The position numbers and the translations under genes are program-made. The notes below the pieces were generated by a model. That model saw nothing but the letters and a program-made list of their open reading frames with translations. It was not told the origin of the DNA and searched no databases. This document shows, in pieces, positions 55,044 through 64,000 of a stretch of 64,000 nt of DNA. This stretch comes from Rhynchopus sp. YZ270_cl-10. Lineage: Eukaryota > Euglenozoa > Diplonemea > Diplonemida > Diplonemidae. Each line of letters starts with the position of its first letter. The stretch's first letter is position 1. The stretch is taken from the NCBI GenBank assembly GCA_964035575.1, contig OZ037880.1:310001-374000 (forward strand), in the 5' to 3' direction.

Positions 55044-55203
55044 ATTTTCTTTTGAGAACAAAGGTAAATAATGTAGAATAAGGGGCTGAGGGGGAAGGAG
55101 GGGGGAACCTCCACAACTAAGAAATAATCTATTTAAAACCACGTTGGAATAGTGTAGGTGTCGTCATCCACATTGATGCAAAGAGAAAGAAAAAAAGGTT
55201 TAT

Positions 55204-55236
55204 AAGATGACCCTAAGCCTCTATGTGCTGAGCCAG
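55204..55236 (-). repeat. Hairpin repeat H1, diverged
   Basis: The AAGATGA border is intact; stem CTCAGC with the CTTAGG side is partly kept and the loop is changed. Confidence 0.5.
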
Positions 55237-55517
55237 ACAAAATGGATGTTGCAAAATGCAAACGCCCCTGTGGACGCAGGCACCGGTTTATCACAAAAGG
55301 GGGGGATGGGGGGGTGACGCAACGTTTCAGGTTTCACGAAACGGTGCACCGAATACACAGCTCATCATATTTTTTAAAGGATAACTCACGGTGCAAGATC
55401 TTGTTAACGAAGGGAGAAGGAGGAGGAGGGGAATAAATAAAAGCATAACGCCGCACCGGACAACCAGCGCGGACGCGGTTCACTGGAAGAAAGAAACCTT
55501 CTGAGGTGATGAATCCA

Positions 55518-55536
55518 TGTGTCTCTCGTACACACA
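55518..55536 (-). repeat. Hairpin repeat H1b, covarying stem
   Basis: Stem TGTGT with ACACA around a loop reading ACGAGAG on the minus strand, a different stem from the array copies (TGTGC with GCACA). Confidence 0.6.
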
Positions 55537-56536
55537 GACACATCATTTACAGAAGAATCAGAAGAATCAGAAGAAAGAATTACCGTATTCGTACAAAATT
55601 ATCGATAAAAAAAAGGAGTCAAACTTCCAGAAAAAATCTTAAAAAGGTCGAACATTTTGGTCGATAATTTGTACAAATCCGGTAGCTGTTTATATTAAAC
55701 ATAAGCCTCACAACTTATACTTTGTCAACAGAAAACCTCAAAGATGAACAGACACAGACATCTATTCAAAAACTTTTTTGTTTGAGGCTTGAGTTATAGA
55801 CAGGAGACCTGCCAACTACTTAAAAAATCGGCGTTTATGAAAAGTATACCTCTTTCAAAAACAAAAGGGGGGCGAATTCACTGTGTGCACTTTTGCAAGA
55901 AACTTGAATAAAAATAAAAAACAAAGTCAAACAAAGGAGAGTTTTTTGCACAAAAACAATAGGCGACACCTTCACTATTCCAACAAACTTATCAAAAAAT
56001 AAAAAGGGTACGATGAATACCAATCCTTTTGTGATTAGGGTTGCTCCATTTTTTTCCGTTGTTCCAGATCCAGCCTGGGAAAGCAGCCCCAAGTGAACAC
56101 TAGGTTGTTGTTGTTTTTTTTTTTTTTTTTCAGGTTCTCAAAAATCTGTACGCACGCAGGACCGAGAACAAGAAAAACAAATTGAGCTACCCTTGGTCAA
56201 AAAAAAAGGTCAAAAAAAAACCCCCCCAAATTAGGTAGGTACCCATTGTTGGTTTTACAGGTTACCGTTAGCTGTCCTCGCTGTTAAAACTTAAAGTACC
56301 ACGACACGTTTTTTGTTAGTTTTTTTTGGCCAACGATCATTGCCAAAGAGACAAGAGATGACACATATAACCTCCCAAAAAAAAGTTCAAAAGATGCAGA
56401 CATACGACACATATGTGCCTTGCTTTTTTTGTAGAGATGGATACACAAAGAACACACGGGGCGGTAGGTACAGCATAGTGCTGACTCTGCCACAGAGACT
56501 CCATTATTGTTTATTTTGAAAAAAATTGTTGTATTA

Positions 56537-56611
56537 CACAGTGGCCCATACGAACCCTCAGGGTGCGTTCGTAGCGGGGTACCCCAAAATAGGGTTCGTA
56601 GGGCCACTGTG
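56537..56611. mobile_element. 75-bp inverted-repeat element
   Basis: CACAGTGGCCC and GGGCCACTGTG ends continue into CGAACCCT and AGGGTTCG, giving a near-complete hairpin. It is flanked by TTA on both sides, a likely 3-bp target duplication. Confidence 0.65.
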
Positions 56612-56625
56612 TTAGTGTAGACACC

Positions 56626-56718
56626 CCTAGGCATAACTAGAAGGCGAATACCTATTCGGCCTATATTCGGATCCGAATATAGGGCGAATACGAAATTCGC
56701 CTTCTAGGTATGCCTAGG
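56626..56718. repeat. 93-bp palindrome
   Basis: The centre TATATTCGGATCCGAATATA is a perfect palindrome. The outer arms CCTAGGCATA and TATGCCTAGG, with GAAGGCGAAT and ATTCGCCTTC, extend it over 93 bases. It lies 14 bases from the 75-bp element. Confidence 0.8.
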
Positions 56719-57103
56719 ATGAGCTTCACTATACCATTTTTTTGTTTGTATAAAACCATCAACACCACTTACCATTTCTTTCACTCAAAATGCCACTCCA
56801 AAAAAAAAAAAAGGGGGGAGCGACAAGCAGCTACAGCCGAGACAGCTTTTTTTTAATGACGTGGTTTACACCCCACAACCCCCCTTTTTTTCTATCAATA
56901 ATGTAAGATAGGGGTTCATACCAACAAGGCCCTTTAAAAAAGAAAATCCTCACGCTCCTAAAGAAGCGAGCATTGGTAGGTTTTCAGACAAAAAAAAAAA
57001 AAAAAACTCTTCGCTATTTTAAAAACTGAACAGATGGCTTCATTTATTCTATTGGGGGGGGAAAAAGCACTCATGGGAGGAGGAAGGGAGAGGGGGACAC
57101 CAT

Positions 57104-57224
57104 GTGCACGACGGTGAAGTAAACGACTTGACCTGTGGTTTTACTTTGTGGTTTCACCGTTGTAAGCCAACGGTGAAACCACTAGTAGAACCACAGGTCA
57201 AGTCATTTACTTCACCGTCGTGTA
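57104..57224. repeat. 121-bp near-perfect hairpin
   Basis: Arms begin GTGCACGACGGTGAAGTAAA and end TTTACTTCACCGTCGTGTAC, with a loop of about 5 bases (TAAGC) between CACCGTTG and CAACGGTG. There is no coding capacity and no clear target duplication. Confidence 0.8.
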
Positions 57225-57654
57225 CTCCTTTTTTTCGCCCTTTCTTGAGTTCGTTTTTCTCCAGAGACAAAAAAAAAATGGAAAAATTTGTTGGAACAAA
57301 AAAAAGTGGACCAAAAAGAAGATGGTGAAAATGAGGCCCTTCACGCTAAGCCACGTACAATAGAAAGAAGAAACTTTGAAAGATGAATCTTGATAAAAGT
57401 GAGATATATTTTTTTTATTACCGATGGAATTGACCAGTGTGTGTCTGATCAAGTATACCTTGGTGTGTGAACAGGTACACTCGTCGGATCTTCATCCATT
57501 TCGTGGGATGCACCTCAAAATGAATCATATCCGACAAAAAAAAAAAAGTGAAGTTATGAATGCAGGCACCTCCGACTGACCCACGTACGATGCCAGCCAT
57601 CCGGATGAAAGCACAAAGTACCCTGCGGCCAACAACAGAATAAAAAAAAAGAAA

Positions 57655-57735
57655 GTGAAGTTGATAGTGCAAACACACCTCTAGGACGCAGAGCACTGAC
57701 ACTCCGTGGGTTATCAAACCCCCACCCAGAGTGTT
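57655..57735 (-). repeat. H2-type two-hairpin repeat
   Basis: Both parts are present: the ACACTC outer stem with GGGTTTGATAACCC inside, then the AGTGC...GCACT segment with AGAGGTG in place of AGAGGCG. Confidence 0.6.
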
Positions 57736-57822
57736 GCAATTGAGAGTTGCTGATGGGGAAAAACTGTAAGCAGGAAAACACACAGTCATTTTCCCAAAAA
57801 AATAAAAAAAGGAAAATTTTAT

Positions 57823-57855
57823 AAGATGAACAAGCCTCTCGTGCATAGCCACCTT
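57823..57855 (-). repeat. Hairpin repeat H1
   Basis: AAGGTG, GCTATGC, loop ACGAGAG, GCTTG, TTCATCTT. The loop is canonical while the stem is shortened. Confidence 0.6.
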
Positions 57856-58077
57856 TAGGAATTTGTGAGAGTCGGGGTGGAGGGGGTGAGGGGAGACAGG
57901 ACTGAGAAAGGTTAAATTGAGAAATTTTTTTTTCTGTTATTTTTTGCTTTATTTTGTTGAGCGTGTTTGGGGGGGTTGGAATGGGAGAGGGAGGGAGGCT
58001 ATCTCTCTACCCACCAAAAAACCCCCATTTTTATTTATTTATTTTTCTTTTTTTTTTTTTTTTTTGGCACAAAACGG

Positions 58078-58745
58078 CAGGGCCTTCAACCATCGACAAA
58101 GCCTGTCCACAGTTTTGTCGAAGTAAAAAAAAAAAAAAAAAAAAGACCTCCCCGAGCCCGCGCGCGCTTCGCGCGCGCGGGTGCAGCACATCACAGGGAG
58201 AAGCTCTCAGGGGGTTTATATAGGTTTTGGTCATTTTTGAAAACTGTCCCACACACGTGTATTTCAACACAAGCAGCATTGGTAGCTTTGTAGCCACTGG
58301 TGATCCACAAGCCGTAGTGGGTATACCTGTCTTATCAGTAAGCTCAGTACATTTATAACAACGAAAGTCCCTGGCGAAGCCACGGTACGCAACATTTCAA
58401 ATATTGCGCATACCATGGCGCTTTATTTACAGCCAAACTATGGCATGGGAAGGGTGGGATGCCTGCTTGCGCCGCAGGCGCACGGTACGCTACTTTTGCC
58501 TGGCTCACTCCTCGTTGAGTTCTACGAGCTCCGTCCAAATGGTCACAGTGGATCACAGGAGAATGTTAAAGTTAAAACCCTGAACCGAGTTTCTCCCGTG
58601 GACCACCCTGTAACTCGGTCAGAGATAAAAGGATTTTGCCAAAATCCCATATTTTTTTTAGATTTGTCGAACTTCGACAAAAAAAAAAACCAAAATAAAA
58701 AAGTTGTCGAAGTTAAGGCTTAACTTCGACACGTTGAAGGCCCTG
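58078..58745. mobile_element. 668-bp hAT-like MITE
   Basis: Ends CAGGGCCTTCAAC and GTTGAAGGCCCTG are inverted repeats. An exact 8-bp target duplication, CAAAACGG, lies at 58070-58077 and 58746-58753. CAGGG-type ends with 8-bp duplications are the hallmark of hAT transposons. GTCGAAGT blocks recur inside both ends. No transposase frame is visible. It contains a GC hairpin (58157-58181) and a segment shared in reverse with 1150-1185. Confidence 0.85.
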
Positions 58746-59180
58746 CAAAACGGGGGATTTTTTTTTCACAAGAGACAAGGGTAGCGCATATACGAATATG
58801 CACTGTGACAAAGAGAAAGGGAAGACAAATTGCCCACCCGAGCCCAACCTGGAACCACACCATCTTTTCAGCATGTCCTAAAGACATCCCTCAAGAGTGG
58901 GCAGAGAAGATGCTCAACAACTCCTTCACACCTCGGGATCTGGATATAGCCAGTCAGTTCCCAAGCATTTTTTTTGTACATTTTAAAAACTTATTCTACA
59001 AGAGCAAAAAAAAAACCACTCCAAAATGTCCATCACATGGCCAGGACAAAAATAATAACAAAATAACACACAAGCAAGACACTCCGCACCCCCAATTATA
59101 AAAAGAACAAAAAAAATGTGTTGAGAAAGTACCACAAACGCCTCGGCGACGTAAAAAGGTACAAAAACAAAAAGTTTGGT

Positions 59181-59218
59181 AAGATGAAACCTAAGCCTCT
59201 CTGTGCTGAGTCACCTTT
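59181..59218 (-). repeat. Hairpin repeat H1
   Basis: Minus strand AAGGTGA, CTCAGC, ACAGAGAG, GCTTAGG, TTTCATCTT. The loop has one extra base against ACGAGAG. Confidence 0.6.
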
Positions 59219-59279
59219 TAAAAAAAAAAACTTGGTTATTAGTGTAGACACCGAAGATATTTTCTTTTTTATTTTGTTT

Positions 59280-60365
59280 TCAACGAACCGCATTTCCCGC
59301 ATTGGGCGCTCCGCTAGACTCATTCGGTTCCTCCTTTTTTTCATCCGAATCTGATATTTTCATTTTGCACAGCGGACAGAAGTTGCTGTAGCCTGAGAGC
59401 CACTTTTCGAGACATCCTGAGTGAAATGTGTGTCCACAGGGAAGGGTACTAGCACTTGTCTGCTCCGAAAACCCTGACAGACAGACGACACATTTTCCAA
59501 GCTTTTCCAGCTGTGCCGCGGAGGGCTCGAAGGATGGAATGGAGTCCACCACCGACTTTGCTGCGGAACGATCGATGCTTTCATCAAGCGCCAGAAGCAC
59601 CTCGTAATCTGCCTCGGAGAAGTCTCGGTCCATCATTGAGAGACGCACCGCTAATGGGATGGAGTCGTCGTTGAGATCGACCCGCGCCTCCCATTCGTCT
59701 CTTGCCAGATCCAATCCTGACGACGACAAAAACTCATCCACCTGCCGCTTCGTTGCGTCCTCTACGGAAGACACTCTGCCGTCATCCCAGCCACGACGCG
59801 CTCCGGACCTTCTTCTGTTGTATCTCCCATATGCGTTGGGCCTCGATGGGGACGACGACGGCGGTGGCGGGGCTGCTGTCGCGGAGCGGTTCGAAGAGTT
59901 CCGTGGGCGGGGGTGCGGGGGGTTCTGCCTTCTGCGGGGGGCGGGTGGGGAGGTGCCCCCTCCTCCTCCACCTCCACCTCCACCTCCACCACCGCCTCCC
60001 CAACCATTGTAGACAGAAGTGTTAGGATGTGCACGTGGTGGTGGAGGTGGTGGCGGTGGTGGCGTGGCAGTAGTATTGTGCGTTGCAGACCGAATGCGGG
60101 AAGATGCAGTGCTCGCGGTATATCCAGTGCGGGTGTGGGTGTTGCGGGGGTGCGGGTGGGAGTGGTGGTTGTGTTGACCCCGATGTGATGATGTGTGTCC
60201 AGAAGGGTGTGGGACCCTCCCCTGCGCGCTTTCGACAGCACGGCGTTTTGCAGGATGTGGATGGTGGTGTGTACCCGCATTGCTTGAGCTGGTCGACAGA
60301 TTTGACGCAACGGAGGTGTTCAGATGCCGCTTCGTTCTCGAGGTTGGGGAGGAAGAAGGAGGCAT
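59280..60365 (-). CDS. RING-H2 E3 ubiquitin ligase
   Basis: Single exon, 361 residues from MPPSSSPTSRTKR. Residues 292-333 are a C3H2C3 RING-H2 finger (CVVCLSGF, LPCGHTFHSGCLEKWL, FCPLCK) with all eight zinc ligands, so it should recruit an E2 enzyme. The N-terminal 190 residues are Ser/His/Arg/Pro-rich and disordered, with poly-Pro and poly-Gly runs. A helical stretch (about 215-285) precedes the RING. There is no membrane span, so a soluble, possibly nuclear, ligase is likely. A CTTCCCTTCAG tract upstream is a plausible spliced-leader acceptor. The substrate is unknown. Confidence 0.85.
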   Translation of the reverse strand: MPPSSSPTSRTKRHLNTSVASNLSTSSSNAGTHHHPHPAKRRAVESAQGRVPHPSGHTSSHRGQHNHHSHPHPRNTHTRTGYTASTASSRIRSATHNTTATPPPPPPPPPRAHPNTSVYNGWGGGGGGGGGGGGGGGTSPPAPRRRQNPPHPRPRNSSNRSATAAPPPPSSSPSRPNAYGRYNRRRSGARRGWDDGRVSSVEDATKRQVDEFLSSSGLDLARDEWEARVDLNDDSIPLAVRLSMMDRDFSEADYEVLLALDESIDRSAAKSVVDSIPSFEPSAAQLEKLGKCVVCLSGFSEQTSASTLPCGHTFHSGCLEKWLSGYSNFCPLCKMKISDSDEKKEEPNESSGAPNAGNAVR

Positions 60366-60684
60366 TTTATAGGTTTTTTTGAACAAAAGAATGGAGGGAA
60401 AAAAAAAACTCCTATAGTGTAGGGAGGGTACCTGAAGGGAAGGGGGGGTATTGTAAAGTAAATTTGTTTGTGCGCTCAAAGCCGGAAAAACAAAAAGGTG
60501 AAAAAAAAAAAAAAGGTGTTGAACTGAAGGTTGTTGTGGTTAATTGAGTGCTCAAAGAATCAAGCGAGCTTCTGTCTTTTTTTTTTCAATCCGTTTTGTT
60601 TTGCCCCGCAGCGCTGCCTCTCCAATCTTTTGAATTGACAAAAAGTTGTTTAAAAAAAATGGGTCTTTTGTTTCGTTGCTTAGT
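60366..60684. other. Spacer between the RING-H2 gene and the foldback element
   Basis: It holds the RING-H2 gene's 5' leader and acceptor candidates; nothing else is seen. Confidence 0.5.
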
Positions 60685-63600
60685 ACACGGCATCCATAAG
60701 CCCTTACCAGGACCTACCCCCCGGAGGAAAAAATACCACCTCCCACCTCTTACATTAAGCCCTTAATTTTAAGGCACTCTAAAATTAAGGGCTTAATTTA
60801 AGGGCTTAATTTCTTACTAAGGGCTTACTAAGGGCTTGGTAAGGGCTTACTAAGGGCTTACCAAGAGTGTACCAAGAGTGCACTGAGAGTGTACTAAGAG
60901 TGACACAAACCTGCCCCAAAAATGTACTGTGAGTCCATTCCGACCTGTTTTGGACACTTTGGGTACTTTTTTTGACCGTTTTTTGGCGTTTTTGTGGTAA
61001 AAAACATCCAATGAAATAGTCCTATACTAATCGCAAGACACCGTTTGTCCCGTCTGGACCAATATGTGGGCCCCGAAAAAGCACTCGGGAAGGGAGACTC
61101 CGAGGAGTCATTTAAACAAAACCAGTAATTTTCAACAAAATACGACGGAATATACCCACAGCAACACAGTACACAGTACACAGTACACAGTACACAGTAC
61201 ACAGTACACAGTACACAGTACACAGTACACAGTACACAGTACACAGTACACAGTACACAGTACACAGTACACAGTACACAGTACACAGTACACAGTACAC
61301 AGTACACAGTACACAGTACACAGTACACAGTACACAGTACACAGTACACAGTACACAGTACACAGTACACAGTACACAGTACACAGTACACAGTACACAG
61401 TACACAGTACACAGTACACAGTACACAGTACACAGTACACAGTACACAGTACACAGTACACAGTACACAGTACACAGTACACAGTACACAGTACACAGTA
61501 CACAGTACACAGTACACAGTACACAGTACACAGTACACAGTACACAGTACACAGTACACAGTACACAGTACACAGTACACAGTACACAGTACACAGTACA
61601 CAGTACACAGTACACAGTACACAGTACACAGTACACAGCGGTTAGAGGGGTTGGGGTGTTGGGGGATACGGGAAAATGGGGTCAGGCCTTCCCTTGTACC
61701 AAAATCCTCTACGTGTGCGATAATGATTATCGCATGCGATAATGGTGTGCGATAATGCGATAATGATTATCGCATGCGACTCGCATCGAGTGTATGCCTA
61801 GGGGGTTCCACGTAGAAGGAAATCCTTAAGGACTTGCTGTCCAAAACCCATTTTTTTTTTTTTTAACTGGTTTTCTTCCTTGCTTTCGTATTTTTTGTTT
61901 TCTTTATCTATGTGGATCCCCCCCAGTGAACCGTTAGGGACCCCGCTCTGCCGTGGCAGTCGTGGTTAGCGTTGTCATGTTTGTCTGTAGCACACAAGTA
62001 AGAAGAGAGACTCTAGGTCTCATTGGCGTCTGTTTCTCAAAAGTTTGGTTGTTGTTCTACTCTTGTGGGTTGCCGTTAAACGGAAGCGCCTCCCCATTTA
62101 CCACGAAAATCGGGGGGGAACATACAGGCTGCACAGATCTCCCCCCACTATGTGGCAGTCGAGCCTTGTTACGTGGCTCCCTGGCCTGACTGCGATGGGG
62201 ATTTTTTTGAAATTTCGGTGAAGAAATCCACTAAAATGGGCGTGCCTGGCCGCAAATCGCCCCGGGGATCACCCATATATCCCAATAAACCACCTGACGA
62301 CCCCAACAGAGCATTTCTTGTCCCAAAAAAATCGATTTTTTGTGAAAAAAGACCCCAAAATTGCGTAACGCTTGCGTAACGCTTGGGGGCCAAAATTTAA
62401 CACTTGCCAAGAAATTTATCCAATCAGGCGAAACTCCTTCTAAACACCCGAAAAACACTTCAGTCCACATCTTCTGGGGTCCGGGGAGTGGAAATGTATA
62501 GTTTTTGCAGCTTTTAGGGGTCCTGGGTCCCAGGCGTATTCGTGAGGGTCGGAACCGCTTATAATGCCCGAATTTACCTCTTTTTGAGGGTGCTTTTTCA
62601 CCGTTAACCCCTTAAGGACCGGCCAATTGTTTTGGCTTTGCGGTCACACTCTACCCGGGAGTAATTGGTATTTCAACTCGAAAATGGTGCCTTTTGAAAG
62701 ATCTTTTCACAATCTTTGAAAATACATAAAGAAATGATGAAAAAATCCTAGTTGAACCTCTGTGAACGATCTGTACCTGCGGTTAAAAAAGCACGATTTC
62801 TTAAGGATTTGCCCTGAACAAGCCTGGGTAACCGTTACCTTTGCCATATTAGGAGGCACAAAAACCCCTTTGGCAGTGAGGCAGTTTAGGCATATCCAGG
62901 TCTTTGGTTCAGTGTTGCTATGTGACACGAACAGGCTCTTTGCCACGTAGGTGGGGAGATTGACAATTTTGCGCACAAGAAACGGGCAGACATCATGGCA
63001 CAGTGACACGGGTCCTTTTGGGTCATTTTAGGCGAAATTTAAGTGAAATTCCCTACTAAAATGTGACTGAAAAGTGGGTTTGGGGGTGGAGTCCTGGGGT
63101 GTCAAAACAAAAAAAGGGGGCACGGAATTGCACGTTTTCGGTCCGCTGAATCCAACGAAATATTTTTCGGCGTTTTTTGGGGGGAAAGCTATTGTCCAGG
63201 TCACTTTTTCGGTCTTCATCCCCTTATCCCAGGAAATATTGGCATTTTTCCGGAATTCGAAAATGCGCTTAACTGCATTTCCGAGGTCCGCGCAAAAAAT
63301 TGAAAAAAAAATCGAGCAAAAAGTCCAAAATTTTAATTAGTTAAAGGCGGGCCACATGAATTACCACATTTCGTGACAGCCACTGATATATAAAAACAGA
63401 GGAAAAATAAAAGCTTCGAGAATGATGGAATGCAAGCCCCACCCCCATAAATCAAAGTCCCCCCCCTCCCTCTCCCTCCCCCCATCAATTTTGCTGAGGT
63501 CCAAAACTACCCCTAATAATCTTAGTACACTCTTAGTACACTCTTAGTAAGCCCTTAAATTAAGCCCTTAATTTCTTACTAAGCCCTTAGTAAGCCCTTA

Positions 63601-63716
63601 GTAAGAAACTAAGCCCTTAAATTAAGCCCTTAATTTTAGCTGATCCCAAAATTAAGGGCTTAAAAAATTAAGAGGTGGAGCCCAAATCCCTTAGTAAGGG
63701 CTTATGGATGCCGTGT
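60685..63716. mobile_element. 3.0-kb foldback-like element carrying a (GTACACA)n array
   Basis: The ends are ACACGGCATCCATAAGCCCT and its complement, with TAGT on both sides (60681-60684, 63717-63720) as a 4-bp target duplication. Each terminal region (about 60685-60900 and 63530-63716) consists of many AAGGGCTTA and TAAGCCCTTA units in opposite sense, so the ends can fold into long imperfect hairpins, as in foldback transposons. The interior has a 7-bp microsatellite, a TGCGATAATGATTATCGCA palindrome cluster (61715-61780) and short open frames without recognisable transposase motifs. It is probably non-autonomous. Confidence 0.75.
61163..61638. repeat. (GTACACA)n microsatellite, about 67 units
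   Basis: About 475 bp of near-perfect 7-bp repeats inside the foldback element. The unit is the 5-bp GTACA of the other two arrays plus CA. Confidence 0.95.
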
Positions 63717-63740
63717 TAGTAATAAGGGAATTTCTAGCTT

Positions 63741-64000
63741 TCATTCAATTCTGACCAACTCTGCGGTATTTTTTCCAGAGAGGGTGTTAGACACGAGGAA
63801 GGAGAGGGTGAGGATGAGGGTGGCGTACATGGCTGCGAAGAGAAAGGTGTGCTTGAGGAGCACGTGGTGGCACACCGCTGTCACCCCCACCACTGCCACC
63901 GCAGCGCTCAGAACGTCATTCACATTTTCTCTCCACCACTGCCGGTTGGGGTGTTCCGGCACATTGGTATCCCCTTCCTCCTCCTCTTCTTCTGTTTCAT
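63741..64000 (-). CDS. C-terminal part of a membrane protein, cut by the window edge
   Basis: The frame stays open to the end of the window, giving at least 86 residues. It starts in an acidic stretch (TEEEEEEGDTN), continues VPEHPNRQWWRENVNDVL, and then has two adjacent hydrophobic segments (AAVAVVGVTAVCHHVLL and FAAMYATLILTLSFLVS) before ending TAELVRIE. The true start is outside the window. No family is recognised; the end could be the last two spans of a transporter-like or ER membrane protein. Confidence 0.65.
   Translation of the reverse strand, partial: ETEEEEEEGDTNVPEHPNRQWWRENVNDVLSAAVAVVGVTAVCHHVLLKHTFLFAAMYATLILTLSFLVSNTLSGKNTAELVRIE

Larger units (their letters stand above)
52860..59279. 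other. Gene-free, repeat-rich region
   Basis: 6.4 kb with no supportable gene. It holds the inverse copy of the 74-bp block (52938-53012), MITE copy B, several H1/H2 repeats, three large palindromes (56537-56611, 56626-56718, 57104-57224) and a hAT-like MITE (58078-58745). Confidence 0.65.

Noticed and set aside
62707-63009. 100-codon minus-strand frame inside the foldback element with several Cys
   Set aside because: I could not match it to a transposase or zinc-finger family, and the start lacks an acceptor tract. It may be a decayed gene but is not supported.
1-64000. CRISPR array, prophage, integrated virus or toxin system
   Set aside because: No regularly spaced direct repeats with unique spacers, no capsid, integrase, reverse transcriptase or toxin motifs were seen on either strand.

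Overview
The window looks like nuclear DNA of a protist. All roughly 20 recognisable protein genes lie on the minus strand across the full 64 kb. Most have no intron or a few short GT-AG introns, usually with a GTATG-type donor. Just upstream of many start codons the minus strand carries a long pyrimidine tract ending in AG, only about 10-70 bases before the ATG, as expected of spliced-leader acceptors in a polycistronic transcript. One-way gene order, probable trans-splicing, a few cis introns and a tandem gene array together suggest a diplonemid-type euglenozoan. This is an inference: no rRNA or spliced-leader gene is present to test it, and a dinoflagellate-like alveolate remains possible.

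Layout by plus coordinate (transcription runs from high to low). 1-1.85 kb: intergenic, with a 695-bp inverted-repeat element. 1.85-4.1 kb: a secreted protein gene and a type I membrane protein gene. 5.2-11.4 kb: five tandem genes for a secreted cysteine-rich protein, the last four on a regular unit of about 1.28 kb. 11.6-16.5 kb: an acetoacetate-decarboxylase-like protein and a five-exon LRR/coiled-coil protein. 18.3-21.9 kb: a four-exon membrane-anchored MAPKKK-type kinase. 22.5-25.9 kb: a coiled-coil protein, a DDX47/Rrp3-type DEAD-box helicase and a short TAF9-like protein. 27.9-30.1 kb: a J-protein. 30.1-39.4 kb: no genes, with two long (GTACA)n arrays and several inverted-repeat elements. 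39.4-52.9 kb: a small two-exon gene, a five-exon type II glycosyltransferase, two proteins with degenerate WW-like motifs, a multicopper oxidase and an 81-residue membrane protein. 52.9-59.3 kb: no genes, repeat-rich. 59.3-60.4 kb: a RING-H2 protein. 60.7-63.7 kb: a 3.0-kb foldback element with a (GTACACA)n array. The window ends inside a membrane protein gene.

The most unusual feature is a family of short hairpins scattered between genes and inside introns. Every copy found reads in the same direction as the genes. The loops share an ACGAGAGG core, which matches the centre of the universal sarcin-ricin loop of large-subunit rRNA, and the stems change in a compensatory way between copies. A second co-oriented family has a two-hairpin structure. 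At least seven DNA-transposon-like elements with terminal inverted repeats can be bounded, six of them with convincing target-site duplications of 3, 4, 6, 7 or 8 bp or TA. No virus-like element was recognised.
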